Positions 53,686 through 64,000 of a stretch of 64,000 bases of DNA are shown in pieces; the stretch's first letter is position 1, and every line of letters begins with the position of its first letter. The notes beneath the pieces are model-generated. The model had not been told where the DNA came from. It saw only the letters and a list, made by a program, of their open reading frames with translations, and did no database searches. The translations under genes were made by a program, and so were the position numbers. This DNA is from Ancylostoma caninum (taxonomy: Eukaryota > Nematoda > Chromadorea > Rhabditida > Ancylostomatidae), in assembly GCA_037903475.1 (NCBI GenBank), contig JBAJFG010000389.1:1178001-1242000 (forward strand), in the 5' to 3' direction.

Positions 53686-53691
53686 AATAAA
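53686..53691 (+). terminator. Candidate poly(A) signal of the large gene
   Basis: This is the first AATAAA I see after the TGA at 52809, implying a 3' UTR of about 0.9 kb. Confidence 0.35.
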
Positions 53692-53699
53692 TGTTATTC

Positions 53700-56600
53700 T
53701 AGGTGTACGTGCTCATTTAATAACTGCTCATTCGTTAAGGTCGTTACGGTGATTCTGCAATAGGAAGCCCTAAGGAATTATTTGCATTAACAATATTAAA
53801 GTAAGACGATTGTCGAGTGATGTAGCTATATTGCAGTAACTGGTTCTGAAACAATTTTAAATTGAACAGGTGAAGAAACTTAGAGAATCGAGAAGAACCG
53901 ATGCTCTATATAGGAACTATAAACAAGATTAAGCCTAGTAAATTACCTGATGAGCTGAAAATCCACCCCTACACAAAACGGTATTACCACTAAGTGAGCC
54001 GTGTGCTGGATTAAATATAGGATGTCATCATTCATGATATCGACCAGTTCCCGGGTAATCCTCAATTTCCGGATAAGCGTAGCGGATAACCTGAGCGTTG
54101 ACCATGTATGTACAGAGAGTACTCCGAGGTGACTTAAACGAACTCCCGAAAATTTTGCATCTACTACACGACCCCATTTTAAAGGTGAAGAGGTTAAGTA
54201 CTGCCGCTCTGCTATAGATTTGTTTCACGTCCAAGGTTGAAATAAATCAATTCAGTACTTGGAAAACTCAAACTCGTGGGCTCGGTTGCTAGTGTTGTGG
54301 CAGAATAGTCGCTGTGATCGTTATTGTGACGGTGTGACTGATGATGGAAAGCAGCGCTAATCCTGAGCGTCTCATAGCCATATTGGTGTATTATCGATGT
54401 AGATAGCTCTGGCACAGGTGCACACACCAGCCGGCGTTTAGCCGGGAATGAGCTGGATCTGCCCCTTGGTAAATGGGCCCGGTACATCCAGAGGTGACGA
54501 TCCCCGTTGTTTTTCCCCAAATTGTTCAGGGACCTTGCGAGCGGAGTTCGAGTAAGTCAGACCATAATACCAACTTCTGATTTCTGTTCAGATGATGCTA
54601 TCCTCCCATGGCCCTCTGATCGTATCGCTATGAGCGCTACTGTACGTATACAATCGAAATCAAGGGCAGGACATACAAAGGTCAGCACATGTGGGGTGAA
54701 AAAGGCACAATCAAGGTTCTAACAGGAATACCAGGACAAACAAGCAAAGCGTTACCCATGGGATAACGTTTTTTTTTTTTTTTGCTTGGCTTCAAAGATC
54801 CTTTTATTTATTTATTTATTTATTTTTTATTTATTTATTTATTTATTACACTAGGTGTGCTACTGATCAAAAACTGTAAACTGAGTACAATTTACAAGCT
54901 CAAAAGCAAGAAAAGCAGATCAAATCCTCTTAAAAACTCTTAATAACTCACAACTAGGTGGAAAATAGCTTCGATGGTAGTCTTTGAAAAATTTAAGTTA
55001 CTGTCCAACAAAGGTCGAAACTGAATCATTCGAAAGGTCGATAATTCGAAAAAAATTGAATAAAAGAATAAAAGAATTAATAAATAAATAAGAAGGAAAT
55101 CCGGAATATCCACCGTATTGGAAGGCGTAGAAGCTAGCAATCAGGCGTTTCTATTACACACAACTGTTTCAGAGCAGTAGTGGAATTTTAACGAAATACA
55201 CGTAATTTTAGATAACTGTTAGTATGTGCTCTACAAATTGAGGGGGGGGGGGCGTCCACGTGCTGAACATGTGTTCCAAGCATGCCTATCCAAGTGATCT
55301 ATTGAAAATAGCCCTCCGAAAGCAAATATCACAGGAACGCGCAAAGGTCATCTCAAAATGAATATTGAAGCATTTATATACATAATAATTACCTTAACTA
55401 GTAGTTAATTTCTGTTTTGAACACTGTTCGAATCAATCATTCATCTCAGCGAATGTTTTCTCCCACTGATCTTTTGTGATCTTCAAACTGTCGATTTTTC
55501 CAGAATAGGAAGGCTAGCAGGGCGAGAATACTCGAGCATACCACCCTGTGTCTGCACACTATTTCTACAGTTTACCGCTTTTCAATCTGGGATATGGGGG
55601 CATTTTTTTGGACATTCTAACCTGGACTTCAACAAATCGACTGTTTTGCTGTTAAAACTTGATTGATTTCATACGAATTATGGCATTGTTTCACATTTTT
55701 ATGTCTGCGATTACCTGATTCCCTTTCCGTAGTACCCAGAAAGTAACCCAGAAATATAAGTGCTGCATGTCTTTCACTGGAGCAAGTGCCCATTTTCCCT
55801 ATTTCATCTTTTATGCTATTTTCATCCTTGTATTTCAGTTATGACCGTGTTTGTCTAGTTTTTTTCCTTTTCTCATGAATCCACATGAAATAGTTGTTGA
55901 GTTGTGGGTGTACTATATTTTAAGAGAATCTTGTCTAAATGTGAACCTTCAATAGTTTTATTCCAGCAGTTCTGAAATCCATGCAGAATAATGCATACCC
56001 AGGTGAAAACCATGCATATCCAGAACACATGCGTGCCCCATGTGCGAAACCTACGAGAAAACTCTCAATTTCATGCAGAACCAATACCTATATAAAATAT
56101 GCTTTCTGAGTCTCCTGTGATGTTTCTATTTTCCCACTTTCCCAAGGATATTTATGATCAGAAAGGCGAACTCGCCGCTACTAGTATGATTTTTTTGAAG
56201 ATATCTTAATGAAAGAATAATTAGTGTATTATATTCATGAGTAGCTTCATTTTTCAAAGCGCTCTACTGAGCTCACCAATCCGGCAATATAACAGGCTTA
56301 TCAGTGGAGAAACAGATTTGTTTTAGTACCAAATTGGTTTACAATCCGCCGCCGAATGAAAGAAATTCTACATTTTTTCGTCCAGAAATGTTCATTATTT
56401 GAGATTCGTTGCTCATTTTTTTTGCGCAAGACCGACCTCTTGGTGAATCTCTACAGATCAAACGCACAATCTAATGTGTGATGTCCTCCCATGTTTTGTT
56501 TCTAGTTTGTGTGAAATGTAAGCAGAGTTCAAGTTTCAAAAGCTATTCGAAAGCTATATGCTCAGTTTGGCAAGCTATATCTGATTGGCCATCCTCTGCA

Positions 56601-57040
56601 ACCGCTTCTCAGAATGATTCAGCGGCTTTTTTGTTGAGTGTCCCAATCCATAAATACAAAAAAATCCGTGGTTCCTTACTAGGATACATATAAACGCCAG
56701 TTTTTTTTTAATTTGACAACGACCTACTTCCTCGTCATGACTGAACTACTGGAATTAAAACCTTATTTTGTTCGGAGGGTGAATGCGGAACCAGCTATTT
56801 ACTGTTAGACAGGAGTGGAAAAAGCCCTGTTAATATAGGAATAACTTTTTCTACTCCCAAACGAACTACTCATTCCAACGCACCTTCTTCCCATCTCTTT
56901 TGCTCTATGTTGTTGTTGTATGCTACTTTCCTCTAAAGCGTTAAAAGTACTCATTCCATGCATTCTGATAGCATTTCGTAATGTATGTAGTTGAGTCTAA
57001 CGAGATTATACTAGTGATGAAGCCATTGAAATCCGTCATA
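53700..57040. other. Intergenic region
   Basis: No exon chain found. It contains T-runs at about 54,768-54,783, the TTTA tract at 54,801, an AATAAATAAATAAG stretch near 55,080, a GGGGGGGG run at about 55,240 and a GC-richer patch at about 54,400-54,520 with a GCCGGCGTTTAGCCGG palindrome-like core. Confidence 0.5.
54801..54848. repeat. TTTA simple repeat
   Basis: Interrupted tandem TTTA units between the large gene and MOCS2A. Confidence 0.95.
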
Positions 57041-57080
57041 CGAAATGACTTGCCTTTTTCATGGGCAAAACCGAGTGCAT

Positions 57081-59397
57081 ATGGAGCCGGATCGTGTGAA
57101 AGTTCGTTTATTGTTCTTTGCAAAAGCACGAGAATTGATGGAACGCGAGGAGGAAATGGTATATCTGCCCAGCATCTCAACATGTCGTGAGCTGAAGGAC
57201 CTGATATTCAATGTGGTACGCTTCTTAGAAGCTTTTTTCTCATGGTTAAATTTATGTTGCAGTCTCGTTAGATATGCCACAATGTGGCTGAGGTTTTAAC
57301 TGAAGGGAACGTAGTACTATCATAGTGATAGTACTAATTTAGGCTAGATTGTATAATCACAGAGGGGCAGCCAGCTGTGACTATGACAATGACACCTAGT
57401 GAACCTTTAGTGGCTGTCAAAGAAAATTTTCCAGGGGGATGCTATTTTACACATGCTAAATGCTAAAAAAAGATTGGCTGAGGTCACTACATAGGTGAAC
57501 CTCGAATAATTCAGCTTTATTCCTGGCCTGAAGCAAAATTACTGCATGTGAGGGTAGAAGCACTGGGCTAATAGTGTCTTGGCTCAATGAATTATGCCAG
57601 TTGTAATGTCTTGGTCAGAATTTTCACGTATTTCCATCTCCCGGTTAAGGTAAGGCGAGTTGTGGTGAGGTTTGAATGTTTTTTGAGAGGTGAAGAAAAT
57701 ATGAGAGCTAGTACTAGGGAACAATAGTAGCACTAATTGTTGTAATGAACTTGACACACGTGAACTACAGTGTTTACTTTCCAACTTGTCGGGTTGTGGT
57801 TTGTTTTTCTGACTCCTATTTCAAGTTAGGTTCATGGAGTTTTTCCAGAGTATTGTCACGTTTATGCATGCTTCACTTATATGGCCACAATAGGAAAGTA
57901 CAGTTGAGGTGAATGCAGTGGCACTTCGCCTAGTTTTTTTTTATCAGAACGCGCTTGTAATTGAGCTTTCAAACTATGTGAGGAAGTGTATGGTAAAGTA
58001 AAGGAAGTAGTTAGAGAATATGTAAGGTGTTTTACCCTTAAATGTAAACATATTCATCTTTTTGAAAGATCATGGATATGTGCCGAAATGCATGAATTTG
58101 TGTATATATGTTTACTACGAGGAAGACCCATGTGAAGATGAAACAACAAACCAAAAAAAAAAAGAAAGACAGAGACAAACATCCAGATGATCTCAGTAAG
58201 AGAGGTAATTGCTAAGGTGAGAAAATCTGATTAAAATTGACTCATAAGATTACCGTATTTCACTCAAACTAGTTCAATTTTGGTGGAATTGCTTGCTTTC
58301 TACCAATTTTGATAAATTGGAACCCCGCCCGATTAACGCAGAAATGTCAGACAAATAAAATCCCAATGGCCAATAACTATGTATGCGCGACGAAGATCTT
58401 TAGATAAAAGTAAAAGTTTGCAGAATCATTTACTTGTTTATTTGTTACTTTTGTAGCTTATTTTACTGGTATTTTCATTGACGCACCAAGTTGTTGCCCA
58501 TCAAAAGCCAACTGAGACCATGTGAACCAAGTTTAAATCTGATAACTGAAAACAGAAAAGTAGGTAGCAACTGAAGACATTTGTATTGTAGCAGCATCCA
58601 AGAAATAAGTGACCAGACATTACTATTAGTTCTATCGCCTTCATGCTAGTAATTCATCTGAAAGTTTGTTTAAAAAAAGTCACAAAGGTGGAGCACGAGC
58701 AAGAATTATCAGAGGTGCAAGGTATCCCGAAATAAGACGTTTACATTTATGTAGCTTAAAAACTGGATCAATTCAACCTGTCTGGGTTTATGGGAAGAGC
58801 GGACAATGTTCAGGTTTAAGAAATTAAACTGTTTCTGTTGAATCTCCTTGTCTACTTGTTTTTTCGTGTTGGTTTTCTTTTCCCTTGTAAAAGCGTTTTT
58901 ATACATATGGCACTTCAGATGTTCAGTAAGCTGGCCTGCATCGAGTACGCCTGTGCCTTGGCTGTAGATCTCAAGTAGGTTTTGAATTTCTATTCTGTCC
59001 TGGTATCTAACAATATTTACTTATTTATTTATTCAATACACAAGTAGGTGCTTCCTAAAAGCCAATGATGTCATAGTCAGTGATACAACAGCGTCAGTAT
59101 GTAAAAACTATAAAACAGAAGGTACAACTTTGCCCAGTTATCCACCAATTAATGGTCACTCTGATATTATCTAACGCTGTCTAACGCATCCCTGCAAAGA
59201 AGACCAATATCCGCTTCCTTAAATGTAAATCGTTATAATAATAGTCATTAAAATCAAGATGAACTATTGCCAGTAAGCGCTTTGAATGAAAGAAACCATC
59301 TGTAACAAAATTCTGCAGGTATGTGAGAAATCACGATGAGGTTCGTCTTCTTCCTAACAGCCAAGTTGCCGTGATACCACCTCTCTGTGGAGGATGA
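57081..59397 (+). CDS. MOCS2A: MOCS2A / MoaD, molybdopterin synthase small subunit
   Basis: This is the sulfur carrier of molybdopterin synthase. Its C-terminal glycine is thiocarboxylated by a MOCS3/MoeB-type enzyme and delivers sulfur to precursor Z on the MOCS2B/MoaE subunit, in molybdenum cofactor synthesis in the cytosol. Exons are 57081-57215, 58919-58974 and 59319-59397; phases are 0 then 2, with 270 nt and 89 residues, the usual size. The protein starts MEPDRVKVRLLFFAKARELM, the first beta strand and FAKA segment typical of MoaD, and ends QVAVIPPLCGG*, matching the family's V-I-PP-x-x-GG tail. The last codons before TGA are GGA GGA. An in-frame ATG at 57045 would add 12 residues; I prefer 57081 because homology begins there. 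Donors are GTG|GTACGC and AA|GTAGGT; acceptors are CTTCAG and CTGCAG. No MoaE-like sequence was seen nearby. In vertebrates both subunits come from one bicistronic MOCS2 transcript. Confidence 0.88.
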
Positions 59398-59416
59398 TCC
59401 ACTTTTTCGGTGGATC
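59396..59416 (+). promoter_or_regulatory. Perfect stem-loop over the MOCS2A stop codon
   Basis: GATCCAC at 59396-59402 and GTGGATC at 59410-59416 pair perfectly around a 7-nt loop (TTTTTCG). The stem begins inside the TGA. A role in translation or 3' processing is only a guess. Confidence 0.4.
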
Positions 59417-60930
59417 GTTTGCGGTTCGCTAGAAGGAACAGCATGTAAAGGGCGCTCCAGGATTTTGTTTTGAATGCAACTGGTCACTCAACATGCGGTT
59501 TTGGTGAGTACTTATGTACATATGTATACAGTTAGATTAGAATTTGTTAGTGTTTTTTGTTTGAGTTTTTCATTGGAATGTTTTGTTTAACATGTATTTA
59601 TCCATGCTCGCTGGAATTCGAAATCTTCTGAAACTTTTCGATGCCATGCAGTTTCATTTTTGTTGTTAGAACATCTCGTTTGATTGTATAACATTACTTG
59701 CTTAGTTGCTAGGGTTCTTTATTGAATTAAGCATAGGTTTCCCTTCATTTTACTTTGTTCTATAAAGCAAAAAGTAGGTAATATGCCCCTCAAGTGCTAC
59801 AACCTCTCAAATATCTCGACACAAGACAAGGTTTTTTTTAAGGTTTTGGACGAATTTTGCTTGATTTTCATTTGCCAAGTTTACCAAGTAATGGGGATAA
59901 TGATGATAATTCTTTACAGCAGTCAGGGTTTTGCTAAAATATTATCGTTGCTGAAATATTTCACCTTTTCCGCAATACTGCAAAATGAGTGAAGAAATAT
60001 GTATCTATATATTCAGCCTCACAAAAGTATCCAAACCAGAACAAAATGAACGTATTCCCCAAGGACTACAGAAAGGATAATGGAAATGAGGATGCTGGTT
60101 CAGAGTAGAGTCCATTGCACTACTCCCTCCTCCCCCCCCACACGCACACCCGAGAATAGATCGTCGAATTTTTAACCGTACTATATGAAATAGATTAAAA
60201 TATTGTGTAAGCTATTTTTATTGTTTTTAAAATGTTTATTGCTAATAATCCAACCTAACTATTCATTAAAATAAAGTTTTTAGTACTTTTATTAGTCCAT
60301 CTGGGTCCACGGAGTAGCGGCGCTGCTACTACAAATTTTCCCATCCCCTCCCCCCTCCTGGCTAGCAGCTCCTACATCCGGCAATGGTAACTAGCAGGAA
60401 ATTCTCAATAATTAAAGGATTGCTTGGGAACTGAAAGATCCTTTGCGAACGCTTTGCTCTTGGGTGAACTGCACATAGATTGGATTTCAATATAGTAGTT
60501 TTATTTTACTGCATATTTTCTGTATTTTCTGGATGCACTGCTGTTCTCATTCGAGTGATAGATCGAATAGGGTCGACAACGAAGACGGGTATGATATTTT
60601 TATACAGGAATTTGATAGAAATTCCAGATTTGGAAGCCGACCTATGTTGGCATGATGGATGTGGGATGGGTTTTTGGTATTGCATGGGACAGTACGGCCG
60701 GTAACAGATTGAGCGTTGAAGGATGGTGAACAGAAGGAAGGGTTTCTGGACAACTCATGTGTTGAATCGTAATTTTTTTTACTTTCCAAAATTTATTGTA
60801 GAGTTCTAGCCCGCCAAAATGTCGGATGTCTTGCTGGATATCACAGGGTTCATAATAGGTAGTAAGGCTTAAACATTGTGTGATAAGCTCTTAAACTCTG
60901 CATCTGCTATGATAAACACATTGGAAAACT

Positions 60931-61090
60931 GGCCTCGAATATTTGAACACCGAATATTCGAGGCCCTCGAAACCATTCGAACGAATGATAGTATTCGAAG
61001 TGGAAATTTTGAAAGTATTCAAATTCGAATATTACGGTCTATGAATGCACGATTGTTCGAATGTTCGAAAAGTCGAATATTCGAATAATC
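60931..61090. repeat. TTCGAATATTCGAA palindrome cluster with perfect hairpin
   Basis: GGCCTCGAATATT (60931-60943) and AATATTCGAGGCC (60953-60965) form a perfect 13-bp stem with a 9-nt loop. The next 125 nt hold many more TTCGAA, ATTCGAA and TCGAATATTCGAA units in both orientations. Confidence 0.85.
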
Positions 61091-61889
61091 AAATGACCGA
61101 AGAAATTTTAGCGGCGAGGTGTTAGATTGGTGTAATTATCGTGGTCTGATTTCTTAAGACTAAGCTTTCAGGTAAAATTGTATTGAGTACGAGTATAATA
61201 CCAATATTTTTAATCAGGTTCACGAAGGGGAAAAATATGGAAGGAACAAACATTCTTGAAATAGATGATACTATGCACCAATATATGTAAAATGTATTCA
61301 CTAAAGGAATAAGGAAGAATTACATCCGAGGAAAAGCAATTGTTTGCTCCTTCGTTTTTCCCTCTCAGGACTTCGAGTGAATCGAGCTAACCCAATTAAC
61401 AATACGAACAAAAAAAGGTAGTCTAAGGAGCTGTAGTCACTTTTAAATATGAGGTACCAGATAAAACCACAGAACATGTTTGAGCAAAAGCCAACAAGAG
61501 AGCGATAATGTATAGAATGCCGTAGCTTCCTGGTATGAGAAATATCTTTCCACATGGAGCCGAGGATGCTGAAACTCGAGTCCGTTCGCGGTTTCACCTC
61601 ACCTCCATTACAAGTGCACATTCTTCAGCTCGGTGTATGGGTACACCTTGCATCATGAACGGACAAAAATGAGATTATGGTACAAAACCAATATGAAATT
61701 TGTGATGATGCTTCTCCCATCCCTAACCACTGTGCAGCAACTTTCAGCAAAGAACCCATCGCCACAAGTATCGATAGGCTCTCTCGCGAACCAGGCAGTG
61801 CGGTTGAGAATGTTCGAAACTACTTTTGTCGTGAAGTTTAGCAGAAACGTAGGAAAGAACGTATTCCCTCCTCTTGTGCCTTTAACTGT

Positions 61890-62036
61890 TTCGAATATCG
61901 AATATAATTTTCGAATACTTGAATACATTTGAATAGTGCCGCCTGTGGAATATTCAAAGTCGAATATATTCGAGTACGGCGACCTTCTCGAATGTTCGAA
62001 TTTTTAGGAGATTTATTCGAATACGAATATTCGGTT
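61890..62036. repeat. Second TTCGAAT-rich cluster
   Basis: Repeated TTTCGAAT, ATTCGAAT and TCGAATATA units over about 150 nt, related in sequence to the cluster at 60.93-61.09 kb. Confidence 0.7.
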
Positions 62037-63834
62037 ATAACCTCAGTATCTGTAACAGAATGGAAATGGTGATAGAGGATGCTGCTCGAATTGTCCTCCG
62101 TCATCCAAAAAAAAACACTCTTGTTATCCACAACCTTCTGATTACAACATGACTGATGGATATTTTCGCCTTTATACCCCCAACAATATGTATGTAGTGC
62201 ATCACATTCAATTGTAACGTTTCGTTGATGGATCCACCTAAGCGGAAACCTCCTTACTCACTTTGCTCAGGTTTTTTCTTGGATTCAACTAGTGAAGACG
62301 CTCATTTTCAAACTAGGTCAAACAGTCGGTATTGTTGACAGAAGTCCTTCCAGTGAGTCATTGGATATAAGCAAACGTTGCTTGAGGTCAAAGAACTTTG
62401 GCGTTGGCCATGGATCCAGCGCTGTTATCCATCGTTTGCGTAACTATGACACAGCACTTCTAGCAAATGAGGAGTGTTAACTTCTTGAATAGGTTTTACT
62501 AGTATGAGGTGGTGCCCGATATGGTACATAAAAATCCAACACTTGGAGCCACCCAAATCTTCGCAATCATCAAATTTCCTGAACTTTTAACTTGGTTGAT
62601 TACCAGAACGATAGGTTATCACTGGTTTTCGAATCGTTTGAATGTTCGAACTTTTTTCTTCACTGCTCGAGTAACTCAAGGGCGAGTGACTCAAGGATTC
62701 AGCATTGTCAACAGCACAGCGAATTCTTCTTGTATTCGCTTGAACACCGATGCACCTTACCTAGCAGATTGTACAACTTTCCTCATAGTATGGTTGTGCC
62801 CTAAAAATTTTCATTTTGGATGAAGTAACTACAATCAGCAACAGTTAATTCTTTTGCTTAGTCTTTTTTTTTTGAGGCCTTTCAAACAGCTTAGTAGATG
62901 TAAACGCAAACAAGTCATTTGTCTTGGATTTATTTGGAGGATCCATAAACCACACCGTTGATGAATTGAACCCCTAGAACCACTCTCCACCTAGAGAAAT
63001 CGATGGTCTATTTATCAAAGAGCAACACCCATGCATGAGATTTTCTTGGACGTCAGGCCTCGTCCGTTTCCAGCAGCGGCCAGGCAGTTTGATGCTTCAC
63101 CTGCTAAAGCGGCAGTGAAAATGCTCGAATAATTCATGGAATGTGGCTAGGAACGCATGATACGCAACGTTTATTGCTCTCTCTTTACAGTAGTATCTTC
63201 TGTGGGCAATTGTGAGGCACGTAAGAGTGCATTTAGAAAGCATACGACTTTCAACGAGAAGATTCTTCAAAAAAAAAGATACCTAGTCGACGTGAAGATA
63301 TGAAGCTGAGCATGCTTAACCAGAACCACACCATGATACAGCTTCTAGCAAGAAGAAAAATAATGAAGAAAAAAAACATTTGGCTCCAAACTGTAGAGAA
63401 GCTGTACAATGCTGTGGTCCTGATAGTAATGTAATGTTCGACAATAAAACCACACAATATCTCTGGCAAGGCAACACCACATTTCTGGATTCGTAGTTGA
63501 AAATAAAACGCGAATCATCCGAGGTCTTACCACACTTTGATGATCAGCAGATATATAAGAAATAAGAAAAAATAACGCGGAAGAGAAAATAAAACGATGA
63601 CATACACAGCGTTGGATACCCGTGTTTGGCACCAAACACTTCAACATACACACCTATGTACACATACATACGACCCTCGTCGACTAGTAAAAACAAATGA
63701 TATCTCAAATCTTCAACACATGTATGAGATTCGATCTACACCGAATAGAACTGTGACTCATGCGTAGTTAAGTAGAATTTCGCTAGAAAAGTAGATGAAC
63801 ATGAGCAGTGGGGATGGGGAGGGATGAGGCGACG

Positions 63835-63936
63835 TTACGGTGGTAGCGACGAGTTGTCGCCGGAACTCTCCGGCTCCGCATCGCTTACGCTCCGACGGAG
63901 CATATTGTCGAGTCTGTCCGTAGCGCACTCAATTTC
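63835..63936 (-). CDS. Terminal exon of an unidentified gene entering from the right
   Basis: On the minus strand, ACATTATTTTAG precedes a 102-nt exon that ends in TAA. It reads EIECATDRLDNMLRRS and then VSDAEPESSGDNSSLPP*, 33 residues entering in phase 0. The helix followed by an acidic Ser-rich tail, the clean acceptor and the GC-rich codon use all favour real coding. The rest of the gene lies beyond position 64,000, so I cannot name it. Confidence 0.65.
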   Translation of the reverse strand, partial: EIECATDRLDNMLRRSVSDAEPESSGDNSSLPP

Positions 63937-64000
63937 CTAAAATAATGTAGCGATGAGAAAGAGGAAAATAGCCTTAAAGCTTCCAAGGTCTGAGTGCACA

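Larger units (their letters stand above)
59420..63834. other. Intergenic region rich in TTCGAA palindromes
   Basis: No supported gene. TTCGAATATTCGAA-type palindromes cluster at 60,931-61,090 and 61,890-62,036 and recur at about 62,630-62,650. Several open frames of 60-106 codons (around 61.3-62.8 kb) lack splice sites or recognisable motifs; some could be decayed transposon sequence. A short open segment at about 63,075-63,131 follows a TTTCCAG and ends at TAA but has no partner exon. Confidence 0.45.

Noticed and set aside
61653..62823. Open frames suspected to be Tc1/mariner transposase remnants
   Set aside because: I could not find a DDE/D motif, helix-turn-helix or terminal inverted repeats.

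Overview
The window looks like a piece of nuclear genome from a nematode, most likely a clade V (strongylid/hookworm-like) worm. It is AT-rich, exons are short, acceptors are mostly TTTCAG-like, small introns sit beside very long ones, and several ATGs lie a few bases after a TTNCAG-type site, as expected for SL trans-splicing. Species assignment is inference. There is no sign of bacterial genes, CRISPR arrays or rRNA. I found no complete tRNA.

Layout. 1-12 kb: no gene I can support firmly, only a few weak isolated exon candidates. 12.1-13.6 kb, minus strand: a four-exon gene model of 199 residues that I do not recognise, with matching splice phases and a trans-splice-like site before its ATG. 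14.5-52.8 kb, plus strand: one very large gene dominates the window. Its common body runs from 30.7 to 36.7 kb and, after a 13.5-kb intron, from 50.2 to 52.8 kb. Three different first-exon sets (14.5+16.9 kb, 22.4 kb, 30.05 kb) all end in phase 1 and can all join the same acceptor at 30,676. The longest form is 1,068 residues in 23 exons. The protein is mostly disordered and basic/Ser/Pro-rich. An NPF motif, a YGPGIVxRL helix, an RISF motif of the PP1-docking type, TFxVxxR-like motifs and an IRFxxTxxxVYxYxDE block suggest a taperin/phostensin-like PP1-binding cytoskeletal scaffold. That assignment is from remembered motifs only.

57.1-59.4 kb, plus strand: a three-exon MOCS2A/MoaD gene of 89 residues, the small subunit of molybdopterin synthase, ending in the diagnostic Gly-Gly. 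It is the most secure functional call. 63.8-63.9 kb, minus strand: the last coding exon of a gene that enters from beyond the right edge.

Non-coding structure: an (AC)41 microsatellite, several TTTA/AATA tracts, an inverted repeat with 109-nt arms at 42.6-43.0 kb, a 92-nt repeat pair at 33.6-33.8 kb, a 36-nt tandem duplication at 36.84 kb, and clusters of TTCGAATATTCGAA-type palindromes at 61-62 kb that include a perfect 13-bp hairpin. Genes appear independent of one another. The 199-residue minus gene and the large plus gene start about 1 kb apart and diverge. All exon models come from reading splice sites and frames by eye, with no transcript or database support.
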